DNA of 64,000 bases. Source: Neodiprion pinetum (Eukaryota > Arthropoda > Insecta > Hymenoptera > Diprionidae). The notes under the pieces are model-generated. The model had not been told where the DNA came from, searched no databases, and saw only the letters and a program-made list of their open reading frames with translations. Where the stretch lies: the NCBI RefSeq assembly GCF_021155775.2, contig NC_060232.1, positions 10,762,251 to 10,826,250 on the forward strand, in the 5' to 3' direction. Shown here one piece after another: positions 1-14,401 of the stretch; position 1 is the first letter of the stretch; every line of letters begins with the position of its first letter. Position numbers and translations under genes: made by a program.

Positions 1-3000
1 TAGCCCGAGTCTCGTTTTTTTTTTTTGTTGTTTTATTTAGTTATTGTTTTTTTCAATCAGGCCAAATTTTTTTTCTTTAAATTCAATTTCGATAGCAAAT
101 TATTAACACATTTTTCGCTCCTAGTGTAGGTATATAGGGCATGGGTAAAGTCGTGTGAACAGATTCGTCCGAAATCGGAAGTTTTCTCTCATTAAAAATT
201 CCACGCGGTGAAAGCTAGACGTAGAATCCTGTTCGTAGCAAAGACACGAGCGGATAGAACGGTTTATTATTTTTATGCTCTTTACTCGACTCGACTTTGC
301 ACGTAACACGTGTGTATGAAATACGAAAAAATCGAGGGGGTAAAACCACTTTGGAAACAATACGAAATAGAGAAATTTGCGTTTGCATTTGTTGTCGGAT
401 TCGGCTCGATCCTCGTTACATCCGTAATGCAGCTATGAAGGGTAACGCGATCACTTGCCCCATAAAAATGTAGGCATTTATGGGGTATCTGAGGGGAGGT
501 CGGACCCGCGCACATGGCTCATAAAAATAACGAAACCTTCGAAGTGGGTAAGTTTACGGTTGTCCGAAGAGCCAGACTCCGCATCCTCGGACGCTATTTT
601 TCTGGTAAAAGTTGTAAAGGTCGATGACAGGACGGTGTTTATTTCACCGCATTAATTTATCCTGCCGGCGGTACCACCAGTCATTTTTTATCAGACGACT
701 TTGAACTGATTAAACTTGACAACTTGGAACACTAATTACGATTTGATTAGTACCAAGAAAGCATTAATTTCTGACGATTAGTAAAGTTCTTATACGAACT
801 ACATATCGATTTTAGAATGTCCTCACGTGTTCAGTTTTTCTTGGGACAAAACAATTTTCACACAATTTCAAAACTCTTCTTGCAGTGAAAAATTTTATTC
901 GAAACTAAACTCATCGTTGATCGGATCTCGATTTGGGAATACTGATATTAAGAATCGTACCGAAACGGCTATCACGAGTGGCCCAGCATCGAAAACGAAT
1001 ATCGATCGAAGCATCAAAAATGGAATGAAAAAACAGAATTCGATCGAGGAACGAATAATTTTTCATTTCAATTTAACGACCCGGTTGTTGTACGCGAAGC
1101 ACAACGGTACACGTGCGTGGTAATAATACATGTGTATTCACTGCAGCATCAATGAATCGGGTTCGCCACACACGTATTATACTATAGTTGTATACCAGCC
1201 GCACCTAAAAATACCATCTTCCAGCGATTTATTCACGTGGCACGTTCATTCGAGGCTTGACTAAACGCGCCATAGGACTGTGTAAAACCGACATATAGAG
1301 GAGGCATGTATAAGTACGTTTGTACCCGAGTAACATGCGTGTAGCGAGACACCAGATGCCGCGTATTATCAACCGTTGGAAGTCGGAGTCCAATTATTGT
1401 CACCCATCGATCGATTTTATCTGAAATTTGTGCCGGTCGTACAACGAAACAAACGAATGGAAATACTTTGCCATAGTCTTTGAGCTCGTCAGACCGCTTA
1501 TTCAGACCGTACAAGACACGCATTGCCTTTGCAAGAGTCCGATTACAATAATTTTTCAAAATCAAGGCCCCAGCGACGTTAGGAACGGAACAAGTTTTGC
1601 GCGCGGGTAAACAAAGCCCGGATCTCTGGAAAGGTCAGGGATCATGTCAAAGACAGAGTAAAGATAACGCATTCCAGACGCCTCGCCCTGAAAAATTGTT
1701 TTTCAGGTCAAGCCGGGCACCCAGTCGTGGAGATCTATCCCTCCCTTCATCCTGGTTCTACCACCACGTCACAGCTCGGCTCGTATCTCATCGTCTTGGT
1801 ATTATACGCTTGTTTTATTCCTCTATACCAGAACCGAGAAAGACGCTTCTTCCCCAACGGTTAGACGCGATTTACGTTTACGGCATTGACAATTATTCAC
1901 GGTTAACGTAATTATGATGCACTTTCATTGACCGCCAACCGTGAAGTTTATTCAATTTCCTTATTTTTCTACGACCGTTTTTCTTTCCCTGATATCTGCC
2001 GGCGTGCATGGTTCACTGGTTCAAGAAACGAACTGATAAACTCGAGAATTGATATCGCTTCGCGTCCAGGCAGTGAAATAAATAAAGTAGACCGAGGTGG
2101 GAGTTGGGTTCAAAATAAAGAAGCTTAAAATTATGCCTTCTTTAAAAAGCACCGTCCAAATGTAAGCGAGTGTTCCTTTATATTCGAACTCTGGAATCGC
2201 GTTCGTTTGTACAAAGTAAACTTGAAAGAAAGTCACTGTCCTCGTCTTCGTTTCCTGGGGACCGTTAATCGGTTCATTTCCACCGATTGTTATTATCGGA
2301 CAACCATCGCAAATCAGGATCAAATACAATTACGTCAATGGTAACTCTGTTGCGATGAGATCAAAAAAGTCGCGAGACAATCACCATAAAAATCGGATAC
2401 TCCCTTTTTTAGTACCTGACGAATCGCTAACGGCGCAGCGAAGATCCGAGCTCTGAATGATTCATCTACCCGCAGTTGATTACGATCTTGTTACAATTCC
2501 TGCGCTGAAACAAGCATCGGTGTTATTTCCTGATCGTTGTGTCATTACTGACGTCTTGAGAATCGCATCGACCGTTACACTTTCTTTAATGGCACACTGT
2601 GCACGATGTTTGACGGTCCGTTGAAAAGATCTCGAAGGCGAAGAGAATCGCATTGATTGCAACCAGTGAAAAAATCTTCAGCTCCTTTTTGGCCTCCATT
2701 GGCGTCCAATAAATAGTCGGATATTGTACATCTTGATTGCTTTCGAATTGGCATATACTATACATGGATGAGCCACAAGTTTTCTAATGAAAAAATACGG
2801 GACCATGAAACTTGCGAAGACCAAGACAGAGACTCCTTAACCCCCTATCGTTGACGACCACTATACGTGTTCGGAATAGCGAGTCACGAGTCACGACGCT
2901 TGTTCACCGCACAGAATTACAACGACGCCCCCGTCCTGCCACATACTCCTTCTCACCGTGTGTGCATACAGGGTGTTCGGGAAAAATGAACCGCGTTTCA

Positions 3001-6000
3001 CTCCGTTCGGAGCATCCAAACCTGTTAGTTCGGATCCTGAGACTCCCCATTAGACTAGAGCGAATTTGTTAGTTCCACTCTTGGAAAACTTTCCATGCAC
3101 CTAAAGGATTTTATGTCGACCAAGTATCGATTTTCATAAGACTCATTTTCTCGTCCTCGTTTTGCGATGCTAGGTAGTTGAGTTTCTTCCTCACTTTTTC
3201 TGAGAACTGCTATTCGTGGTACCTCGTGAAACAAAATCTTTAAAGTGAGGTAAATACCAACCGCAAACTTTCTTGGAGGTCTCGGTTAGTACGTTGTTTG
3301 GTCTTCAAACAAATATCTTTGCACGAGTCTTGAAAACTACTGTCAAATACAAGATAAAAAATAAAATACTAGCAGTCGGATCTTATCAGTCAGAAAAATT
3401 TCAAGGTACCTATACTGCTTGTTCGTTGAAAATAAGATAATGGAAGTTACTGGTTTCTATCTACGCTCGAATGACCTCGCCTTACGTCAAAATAATCACG
3501 TAACGAAATAGCGAAACTCATCTTACGAAGATCCATTAAAGTCATTGTGAACCGTCACTTTCATTCATGCGGCAATGATCCGAATCACTTCTTTCGCTTC
3601 TCCAAAGATTACGAATTAACAATTATACTAATCGGGGGTCTTAGTGCCACGCCATGAATCGTTGAGTCATTTAAATGCGGGAGTATCGAGATCAGCAGAT
3701 GTACGCATCGCCGTTAACTTCGGTATCATTCCCTTTGTTTTTTTAAGTCCTCTCCTGTTACTAAAGTCACACAAGCACTGTAGCTTCGAAATTTTTCGAA
3801 AGTCTACACACGAATGCGCGAGTGTGGGTACAGGATAAAGTCACAGTGTAATAAGGTGTGTGCGTGTGATATAAGATTGGATATTGTATGCAAGCGCGAT
3901 GTTGCACTTGAGTTATTTTGGTAGTTTGGCGGACGCCATTGTTGCCGCACGCAGACGACGTTAGGAAGCAGGAGTTCGTTTGCACGGGGTTTTTTGATGA
4001 CGTTATTTCTGTACGGCGTTTGTAGAGCGACGCTCAAAACTGGAGGCCATCTGGCAAGAAACGAGGCGCCGCGACGCCCACAGCCAGAAACCGCGGCCGC
4101 GACGTTCGCACGTCACCCCGTCAAACTGACGGCTAAAATCTATAAAAAAAACAGCCCAAGTGAAAAACTCCGCAAAATAGGCTAGGTAAGTTCCGCATGG
4201 ACGAACTTCCGGCCCCTCGATTATTCCGGATCTATTTTCGTCTCCAACTTTGTAAACCGTCATTCGTCCAACGCACACGACCATTTTTGGTAACGCTTCG
4301 TTTCGAGCAAATGTCCCATCTATGTATGCTTTGGTAGAGATGGGATTGCTTGACTTTTAGTGAATAAGTGGTCAATTTCTTGGATGTCGGAATAGCTGAT
4401 TCCTGAAGTTTCGTTGGTGGCAGTTCCAGATTTGCTATAGTTTAACACACTCCACACACGGTTCAGTGATAGGGAAAGAGCCGTTTACTCTTCAGGGCAC
4501 GGATTCGACATCAGCAGCTTTACGCGTCTCTGATCGGCGTCTTACAAACGACTTCTTGTTTCTCCCTACTACTACACGAATAGTAAGCCAGAGTGTCGAG
4601 AATTGCCAAGGCTTTAAGTAACGCGCGTGAGTCGAGCGGAGATTGACTGAATGGTCGTGTCTGTTCGTGAACCGCCTGCCGATTCCACTGCAGGAGTTGC
4701 AGATATATCACGATGTGTTACAAGTGTTGAAGAGTTCGATGATCATCTGGGAATTTTAATGTCTAAAAATTAATATGACCCATCAACGTGGCTCGGGGGG
4801 CCGCTATTTCGATCTTCGAAAACTTTTAAAGGGAGTCCGGAGGGATGTTTACGAACATATTGCGTAAATAGACGAAAATATATTTTCAAAGGTGCAGAAG
4901 ATAGGCGAAGCTTTGAGTCATGTGTGCGCCAAGGATTATTAATAACACGTATGATCGACTCGTGAATTTGCTTTGCCAACTTTGTGCCGCTATTATTGTC
5001 ATCGTTTTCATCATCATTATCACATCGGCTTAAACCCAGTATTTCGAGAGACGGGAAATTCAACAAAATAAACAGCGAGCGAATTTCTACAAACATACAT
5101 TCTATACTTAGGCGTTGTATTGGTCACATGGAAGAAAATCATCCGCTCTCTGCTCTGCAGCCCGAAGAAATCAGAGTCCCCTTGACGAAGAGCTTCGAGA
5201 GCCTCGCCAATATTTTCAAAAGTTCGGGGAAGAACGTTTTGTCAAGTTTTCAAGTATACACATACAACTTCCATAAAATCCTTCATACATCAGATATAAG
5301 GTTTACGTATTGATTCCGAAAGTTCTTCCTCATGGGTTCCCTGCTCAAGTTATGATCGTCGCACGGAGTTTCTAAGTGATAGATAAAACTCGAATAGTTT
5401 TGAATGCAGAGTTTCCCATGTCGGTAGTTCCACGTGATTTCTTTGTTCGCAGCAGAGTTTACCAGGCTGCACGAATGGCCGAGGACTTGCCGGACGATCT
5501 ATAAAATCAAGGATCCAGTTTCACGTGTCATTCCATTTTATTCCAGGCTAATATCACACCCACCATGAACACATAGTCAAGTTTATATCCATCTTTCACT
5601 TCGCAACTTGAGCATTCCCAAGAGGCCCGTAAAAGCTTTGCTGATAACAACTAACAGCTCTCTGTCGTATCTACTCGTTCCTGCACACTTCTTGAGCTAC
5701 GTACTCGTGAGCTGTAGTTTCAAGTTTTCGTTTACAGTGTACAAGCTTCTCGTACCTCTAAGTCTAAGTTTCCATGAAATAAACCGACGGTCACGGAAAT
5801 TTAATCGTCCCTAGCTACCCTGAAACTACTGCCGCAGCCGAATAGAAATTTCGTTACAGTGAATGATTCGGTCTAAATTGGAAATAGACATACAAAAAGA
5901 GGATGTCAAATGTTACGAAAGTGAATTTACTATTGAATTAAGAGTCACATAAGTTGGGATCAAGTTTCACAATATTTCTAATGCAGTCTCATAGTAGGAG

Positions 6001-9000
6001 AGGACAAAAGGGCAGAAACGATGCGTGAAACGTTGGCATTAAAGGACCTTTGTAGACTAAAGTCAGGGTAGGGCTGGTCCTCTGACACTGTAAACGTATG
6101 AGGTGGGTGGGGGCTTGGCTGGGTGGGAATCGCGACCACCAAGAGCAGCCCTAAGGCCATCGCATACGCGTCGCCTGGTGAAAGATTAATAGCTCCCTAG
6201 GATGCGGTTCCATATCCAATAAATTCCTTATTCCAAGATACTCCGTATCGCTCTCTCGAAACCCGCGATGCGACTCACGTGACTCACAGCATCCAATACC
6301 TATCATTGAATGATAGATATATCCTGTGCCACGTAGGTACACATAAATTTCCAGTTGAATAAAACATACATCCGCATCACGGGAGGAACGTCTGGAAGCA
6401 ATATGTGCAGTTTCAACGATGGGTGTACGAGACCCGGTATTCAGATAAGTCTATTTCATTGAGAATTTGTTGTTAGACAACGGAATTAACAAATGAGTAG
6501 CAAAAATTTGAGAGACTAGATAAGGGTGGTGATTTTCTGGTGATAAACTTTTATGGTGGACGTTAAGTAACAAATTGTTATGTTCGAATGAAAAGCTTTA
6601 TAAATATTACGAAATCGTTATATGAACATTGAGATGAAACTGATGAACAGGTGCAACTGAAAATTTGGAGTTTCGACAATCTTTTAGACTATCGGCAAAT
6701 CGATGATCCGTGCAGCTGAGCTTCACTCTTGAGACATTCGAAAATTTGATGCTCGTACCGTGGATCAATTATTTGATTCGAAAAGTTGAACCGCTCTTAT
6801 CTCGACTATATCCGATTGTCACGAGGATCCTTGCGGCGTTACGATTAAATTAAAATTAAAAAAAAAAAAAAAACTAGTAAATCTTGCACTACCTTCGTAG
6901 AATTTGACGAGGAAAAATTTTCTCGAGACACTCGAGCTCAAGCGGAACTTGAACTTGATTTCTATCAGGCTTCGAGCTTTCGGATCCCTGCCAAGATCGG
7001 CATTGTGGTCCGTGGTCTATTGTTGTTACGTCGTCACGGAGACGTGATCAAGTGTCAAGGTACTGCAATTGCGGGAGCCGATCTTTTCTCGAGAGGACAG
7101 TAAGCAGGGGTGTCGAAGCAGCTCGCCGGACTTTTGCAAGGGCTGCATTCAGCCCACCGCAGCGCGGGAAAGTGAGTACAAAGTATCAAATATCGGGTGA
7201 TCTGCGCAGAAATCCCTGCACAGGCCTCGGTGAGGCTCGTGCGCCATTTGCGGTTTCAAAATAATCTTGCAGGACTCGTCAGGCGTTGAATTTCTCCACG
7301 TCGCAAGCCTGGAGGGCTTCATATTTATAGAGAAATAAAAAAAGCTCGGTACGGGTGGTTGAGGTCAATTTTTCACGAATTCAATTCCTGTTTCTTCGAC
7401 ACATCGCTACTAATTGGGTCCCAAGAAGACTTCGAGTCGTTTCTGATGTTACTTCTATCAATCTTACATGTATCGAAGCGACTTGACGTAATGTCAAATG
7501 ATTTCCATAGACTTGCTACAAGGTCGAGTGAATTTAACAGACTTCTTACAAAGAGAACGCACAACTTGAAGCATTATCGACTCATCAGTTTACTCCTTAT
7601 ACCAGTCAATAGAAAGTGAGAAAGCCCGATCGGGATGCTGTGAACTTCTATGAACCGTGTTTGGAATTCAGCAGGTTTAAAAGGCATTCGGAATCCTTGA
7701 CGATTCGCTCCAGAGGAAATTTACAGTAACAATCGATGTTTGTCTGTCGGGTTACCGCACCCTGATCATCGCCATGGTTGATCAGAAAGTCCTCACTCGA
7801 TCGACGGGGAAAGTCAAATGAAACAGGTGGTTGAGTAGGTGTTTTCCGGTTAGGCAAATATGCCTTTCAGTTCCTGAGTCAACGGAAGAGGACAGTAACA
7901 CACCTCGGCGAGATCTCTTTGTAATTTTAATAAACTCTGATAGCGTCCTGTGCGAGTCGCGAACTCAATACCCAGGAAAAAATTCTCGGCTCGTGAAGAA
8001 GAGAATTTTTTAGCAATTAATACAATAACCACCAAGTCTACTACCGAGTTTATGTTCGAAAAGTTTTCGTTTTTCCAATTGAGGGCAACGCAAGCGTAAG
8101 TATCGGGCTAATCGGTTCTTGGAAAGTTCTTATTTTACTTACAAGCTTGCATTCCAACCGTCGTAATGTATAGTTACTCTTAACTGCCGGTATACTATTA
8201 CGAAGAGGTACAAAAATTTCAGTGTCGGTATATTAGCTGTGCAAGGATGAACAAAAATTGCCAACTTTATGGCGGTTGGCCGGCGACCCTTCCGTTAACT
8301 GTATTATGAAACAACAGCGAAGGCGGCCGCCAACGCGTCAGAGTTTCACAAACAGCAGCTTTTCTTCGCGGCTTATTCTTGTTCGGCGAAATCGTTTTCA
8401 GATATATAAGCTTTAGCACGGTGAGTACGATTCGAATGAACTGAGACTAGGCAGTTGGTAATTCTCGTTGTAAAACAATTATACGCTTCAGTTTCTCTGA
8501 TCTTACGAACAATAAGTAATTAAAGCTAGTTTGATTTTCAATCTCTTAAATACTATACCCGGTACTTTTACTTGTACCGTACAATAATCCGAAGTGTCTT
8601 CGATCGCAGCCAACATTCGAGGCTTGTAATCAAACGCGCGAAGAGACATTCTTATTTCGTGCAAAAATCTGAGTAACATTAAAACAGAGTAAATTCGTGA
8701 CAAATAAACGTCACGAACGCCAAATTTTAGTCGATTTTCATTTTTTTTTTTTGGAGGGTAAGCAATGTATACATCTTTTCGGGGTTATAGATACTTTTTA
8801 TTGCACAATTCTAGTTTCGAAAACAATTTTTGTTGCTTAAACGAAGTGAAACATGGCGAAGATATAACCAGTCGCCGTGAAGTTGTCCGAAAGGTAGGCT
8901 GAATGCGGTGGTACAGTCCACCACCACGTATGATTATCACGCACGTGTGATCACTAAATAAGCCAATAACATTGAATAAATAATGATGATTGGTTAAAGG

Positions 9001-9691
9001 GGACGCCTCAGAAAAAAAAAAATTGGCGACGCAGCCAAAATCATGTTTATTTTGATAATTTTTAATCGGTCTTAGGTTCATCAATTGGACGTGAGTATGA
9101 TAAAAACGTATGCCAAATATGAGCTTGATCGGTTAAACAGTTTTTGAGTAATCGTGTACGCCAATTTTCAACTCATTGTAAGATATTTTTTCAAGACAAT
9201 CGCGTTTAAAGTCTTGGCAAGGTAAAATCGTATAATTCTGTGACTTACCGACTAGTCAGCTATTCCAGAACCATATAATAGTCCTTCAACTCCTTCGTAA
9301 TACTTATTTTGCCCAAGCATCTCCTCTCCGCGTGATTTACGGGCCTCTTTTGTCGTCAAGGAGCTGCGCTTCTCTTGCCGGTCGATTCGTTGCCGATCGG
9401 AATCACGCTCAAAGGCTCTCAGGACGTCATTTTTGAGAATTGACCAAAATCACTGACTGCATCGTATTCTACAGGTTTCATTTTTTTGAAGACTCTTAAG
9501 GGGTCGGTGAATTGCGGGAATGGAAGAGCTTGCAAGATCAGCATCAATTGGTTACTCAAATTAACTCAACTTATATAACTTTCTCCCATCCTTGACTGAA
9601 AGAGTGGTACGTTGGCTACGTGCACCGTTTTCAAACTACCATCTACGCGTTACGCTCGGCTCTTCACATTCTTTGTTCTCTGCTGCAAGTG
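1..9691. other. Intergenic or intronic DNA, no supported gene
   Basis: I see no exon chain or recognisable domain on either strand. The open frames here are short, lack family motifs and often overlap on opposite strands. Locally CpG-rich patches (about 4030-4110 and 7050-7160) could hold promoters or untranslated exons, and a GTGAGT donor-like string follows the 7052 frame, but no partner exon could be joined. A string resembling a transposon end (CAGGGTGTTCGGG) occurs near 2969 without a matching partner. Confidence 0.5.
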
Positions 9692-9716
9692 GAGAGAGAG
9701 AGAGAGAGAGAGAGAG
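9692..9716. repeat. (GA)n microsatellite
   Basis: An uninterrupted GA dinucleotide tract of about 25 bases, visible directly. GA tracts can bind GAGA-type factors in insects, but nothing here shows that this one is regulatory. Confidence 0.9.
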
Positions 9717-10239
9717 GTGAGGAAGAAAAGGCGTCTAAGCTTTTGACGTGAAACAAATTACCAAGTGTGTCTTTAACGTGATGGTATACGGCGAGACGTG
9801 TGGCCGGCCCCTCTTAACTCCCAGTCCAAAAAAGTTCAGCATGATGATTAATCCATGAAAAAATTGAGAAATACTAAAAAGCAGGAAATGTATTCGAGTA
9901 GGAGAAAAAAATCAGTACCTATATACCGCTAGAGAAACTTGCAATAGAATTATTTCCTTCATCATGACCAATCGAAGAAATGGATGGTGGACTCTTTACC
10001 AGATTTCGATCTTACTCTCCAAGAAGATAAGTCTTTTCCAGGTTTCGATCTTACTCTCCGAGAAGATAAATCTACCGTGCAAATATTTTTTAACAAAAAA
10101 TATAGAAAAACAATTTCCACTCGACAGTCCCAGCAGTTGACCATCCGTTAAAGGTAAATGATTCTGGTCTCCTTGAGCCAAAGGCCGAGGGATTGTAGGA
10201 CTGGATGAAGGTGGTGTCAAATTCTCGGCACCTTTCCTC

Positions 10240-10700
10240 CGAAAGGAATGCAATCAACCTCAGCCCGAGCCTTAGCCTCAGCCCCCGGTGTTGGTTCTTG
10301 CTCGTCGCTCATGGCTAAGCCACCGATGATAATAGCGCCCATGCCTCATCTCCGTCTCGCTTCTTCACAGGCTTTGCCAGGCTTCTCTTTGCTCCGCTTT
10401 GCTCCGCTTCGCTCCGATTGGCTCTCCTCGGTCGGTCGTGATGGGCCCGAGGCGATGGACCAGTCCGGTGCCTGGGGGCCCAATCTTCGTAGTTTATGCG
10501 TCGAGGAGGCCTCTTCGTCTTTCGAGGCTTCGAGCCACGGCCGGGCAGCAAAGGTGAACAAAAAACACGACAACAAGAGAAACAAGCAAAAATGAATACT
10601 CGAATTCACGCGACGAAAAAAATACGGTATAAACGAGTCGCGAGGCGTACAGTCCGCAGACGCGAAACCACGCGAGGTCGACGGCCACCGACTCTTTATA
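10240..10700. other. GC/CpG-rich island of unknown role
   Basis: A compact GC-rich stretch within AT-rich surroundings, containing a small imperfect repeat of TTTGCTCCGC type near 10387-10415. Overlapping open frames run on both strands (for example 10248-10595 plus and 10346-10777 minus). Both are rich in Ser, Ala, Arg and Pro without a recognisable domain, as expected of GC-rich non-coding sequence. A promoter or 5' exon is possible. I do not assign a gene. Confidence 0.35.
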
Positions 10701-13172
10701 CGATCAGAGAGGCAATTCTGGCATCTACGTGAGGCTCGGTTGCACAGGGTACACGCGTAAATGGTCACGATTCGCAAAAACTGTAAAAAGCGAGTGACGG
10801 ACGCTCGCTGGTTTGCTGAAACAATGAACAGGAGGAGAAGAGCTTCAGCGTTTTCTTCAAGACACTGTGTCTCTGCAGGGTGTGTCGCTGATCTTCCGTA
10901 GAACGCGTTCCGAATCGACTTACCCCCACGAATTGTACTTTATCGTAGAATTCAGTCAGTTCGAAATAGAGTTTCGATTTTATCGTACCAGAAAATATCT
11001 CAAGCCAATGAGCAATCATTTTTTATTCAACCGAATCAATTCAACCAATGGGTTATCTGCGTGCGATTAATCGGTATAAAATCATGATACGATTCCGCAA
11101 AAAACTATCTCACGTGCAGTGATCGTTATACAACAATTCGAACTCATGCATGAAGCGTTTTCACGGAGAATGAGATTTTGCGAATTAAGGAGCGAAACTT
11201 TCGGAAATTCACGAAATTTCAACAGTAACACCTTACCACCAAATCTAACCAAGACGAAAGCTAATCCTGGGATGATTTTCTGGAAAGGGTTGAACCTCCT
11301 TAAATTACAAGTGCCACTGGTTTATTACAAGGTATGCGTTCGTAAGCCTGCCCAGGTGCGCTATCTGGGCGGTGAATGGAATGCGATTGAAAAAACCCGT
11401 GACTAGAGAGACTCTCGGGTTCATAATACCCGCCTATCTCTCACAGATATCTCGACCACGGTAATAATTAGGTACCACAGCTATTTCCCGTTTCAAAGAA
11501 GGGAATCTCACGTTACGAGTAAGTACATGTAACACGAAGTAGAGCAACTTTCGCACGTGTTTATGTCTTACGTACGCTGGTAGGCAACACGCGTAGAACA
11601 CGTACGTAAAGCACCTGCCGAACCGTCAATGAATTCGCATACTTGTCCGATGTAGAATCCAATTAATTCACCGGTAAAAAATAATCCGAACGATAGTTTA
11701 AGCCCGTGGCTATCCGATAGCCAATGGCGCATGGCCATCGAGCGTATCGCACACACAGCGGGTGGTTCGTCTCAGACGCTTACAACCGAATGGCCAAATC
11801 AGCGAATAAATCGGCAGTCCCGTTACCGACACGCGGTCCTGTCTTTTATTTTCATCGAACTATCACACTCGTGCTCTCGATACTTATTTCCCACGATCGA
11901 AATTCTGTCACAACTCTCCTTTGGTTGGGAAATAATGTACCCATAACGAGCCGCGTGCACATAGTTCGCCTAACAATTAACGTAGCATGTGTGTCAGTAA
12001 CGTAATTTACTCCGGAAATCTGTACACTGTTCGAATGAATTAATGCACGAATAAATTGCATATTTAACGAAGATTTGCAAATTTTGACACCCGTGGTTTC
12101 GGCTGTTTGGTCGAGTAAGCGCAGAGGATGGCTTGTGTCTAACTATTAATTAGGTTAGTGCACAATTATGACACGTCACATTTAATACCTCTTCAGTCAC
12201 TCACGCTCTGACTTGCTTGATCATATATAGCGTTAATTCTCATGAATGGAGTGAGAAAACCTTTGCAACAATTTTATGCACCTCTACACGCGCCTTCGTA
12301 CATGTGGTTGGTAGTCTATTCAGAGCTGGGTGAGGTAACTGTAGCCGCTATTAAACCGCGTTATCTCCTTACTTTACAAGCTACTAGGGATTGAAGTGGA
12401 GAATTATTTTAACGCAAGCGTTATGCTTCGCAAATTCGATTTTTTTTTAACGATAAGGACTCGCCGATAAATACTCAAACAGTTTTGCTCTGCAATCGCC
12501 GATCGAACTTGGCCCGTTCGAATTACCGCATCCGACTGCCATAAATTCGAAGCTAACCCTTGTCTGAAGAAAAGAGGCTTTTTCAAGTACATATTTATAC
12601 GCCTGGCACGTTCCCAGGTATCTTCAACTAGCATCATCTGACCTGGCTCAATTTCGCCCCCAATTCCCGAAATGGGGTGAAAAAAAGTTACAGCCATATG
12701 TCTGCAGGGAAATGGATTATGTCATAGACTGCCAAAAAAATGTCAGATCCTGTTGCGACGAGCGAGAATTACGAGGATGAATTTTATGGTCAAAGATTAT
12801 TCAACGGACTTTGAAACCACCGGAAGAGCTGTCACTGGTTATTCACTGTGAATTGCGAAAGGCATTTCCACATGCAAGTACGTACTTCCGGAAGATCCGC
12901 GGCACCGAAGGGAGGCACTCAGTTTAATGAATTTTGAACCCACCTTCGGGATTATACTTCACCGGTTCTATTATGTTAATTGCTATTATTACGCGCAGGT
13001 CGGCTGTTCGATATAATTCATTAAAACGCATCAGCGCTGGGGCGAAGCAGGCAGTGTTGTCAGAAGCGGGCCAGGTTTTATCGGGATCAGAAGTGATCGG
13101 GGAGAGAGAAACCGCGCGAGAAGTGCAGGAGCAAACGTTTGTCTGGTTAATTGAAGTGAGTGTTAATTCGCC
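10701..13172. other. Intergenic DNA upstream of the GPCR
   Basis: No supported exon was found. The last ~130 bases before 13173 are relatively GC-rich and may be 5' untranslated sequence of the receptor gene. An in-frame TAA at 13164-13166 lies just upstream of the chosen ATG. Confidence 0.4.
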
Positions 13173-14401
13173 ATGCCAACCTACATCGAATTCGAGCTTC
13201 TCAACAACAACGAGATCGCGAATAGAAGCTTGGGCTTTGTCGTAGGCGAGGAGAACAGCGACGGTTACCTCCTGACGATACTCAGGTTGGCAATCGTGTC
13301 CCTCGGTTTACCCTTAAACTTGGTAGTGGTGGCAGTGATAATTGGCAGTAATCGATCTATGCGCACTGCTTCCAACTGCTACGTCATGAGCATAGTGATC
13401 TCGAACCTCATAGTGACCGTCCAGATCCTCCTGGACGTCCTGAAGCAATGGATCAAATTCTGCTTCCACACTAACGGCGTCTACGTCGCCTACTTGACTC
13501 TGGAGGCTTCGGTTCTGACCTTGGTCATCTTCGCGCTCGAACGATACGTCGCACATTGTCATCCGAAATCGCAGCCCGGTCCGGATTTCGGATTTTCGCA
13601 GGGTGCCAAAGGGGTCCTTGTAATTTGGGCGATGGCCGCGACCTTCGCTGCGATGGAACTCAACTTGAAGTTCCATTTTCTTACCAGCATTCAGGGCCTC
13701 ATATTCCTCGCTTCGACCGCTATGTTCCTCTTTCTTCCCACCCTCGTGATCATCACTCTGGGTACATTCGTGCTGATCGATACCGGCAGCTTCGAGAACA
13801 CCGCCGAAAACGACGCTACCAGGGTTTTCGGTGAGTTTAATCATTCAAACATCGCACCTACCGAAATATATCGGAACCCTGCCTACGTCAGGCGAGTTTC
13901 TCGGGGCGAGCGTTGGCCTAGGATTATGGCAATTTCCTGTAACGTCGTAACGCCGTAACTCATAACTCTAGTGGTGAACACATTTCAGTGGCCCTCGCTG
14001 CGGTTTTCTATGTCAGCATGGCTCCGTATCGGATGGTGTCCTTGGTCCGCTTTATGGCTCCAACGTTATGCTGTTCGCAAACTATACTCGACGCCAGCTA
14101 CTTGATCGTCGAATTATCTGCGGCGGTTAACCCGATACTCTACGCCCTCGTATCCAGGCATTTTCGAGCCGCGTTTAAGGTACGCTTTTGCGAGTAGGTA
14201 TTCAAAGCGGTGTGTTTTCATTCCCAGAAAACACGCGCTGCCTCCCACGTTACTTTACACTTTCGCCCGATGAAATAACGCACTTGATTCTTTGGTGGTT
14301 TCCTTTTTATACTCATATTTATTATTACTTCTCGTTCTTAGGAAACGCTTTGCGGGTTTTTTGGCGGCCGTGGACCGACGATTACCACTCAGATCCTGTG
14401 A
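13173..14401 (+). CDS. Class A (rhodopsin-like) G protein-coupled receptor, orphan
   Basis: A seven-helix membrane receptor expected to couple an extracellular ligand to G proteins; the ligand is not recognisable. Three exons join in phase: 13173-13830, 13989-14179 and 14342-14401 (donors GTGAGT and GTACGC), giving 302 aa. The start is the first ATG after an in-frame TAA at 13164. Helices lie at about residues 31-57, 67-90, 101-125, 146-166, 175-202, 219-241 and 252-274. ERY (123-125) ends helix 3 and NPILY (267-271) ends helix 7. One N-glycosylation site (NRS) lies in the short N-terminus, and loop 3 and the tail are short. Oddities: Asn78 sits at the usual helix-2 Asp, helix 6 reads SMAP instead of CWxP, and no Cys is seen between helices 4 and 5. 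The family is confident, the subfamily is not. Confidence 0.85.

Noticed and set aside
2967..3070. Transposon starting at CAGGGTGTTCGGG
   Set aside because: Only one end-like string is visible. No inverted partner or target duplication was found within about 1 kb.
10248..10777. Overlapping frames of 115 and 143 codons in the GC-rich island
   Set aside because: Biased composition, no domain, both strands open, and no joinable exons.
13314..13844. 176-codon minus-strand frame
   Set aside because: It is the antisense shadow of the first GPCR exon and lacks any motif.
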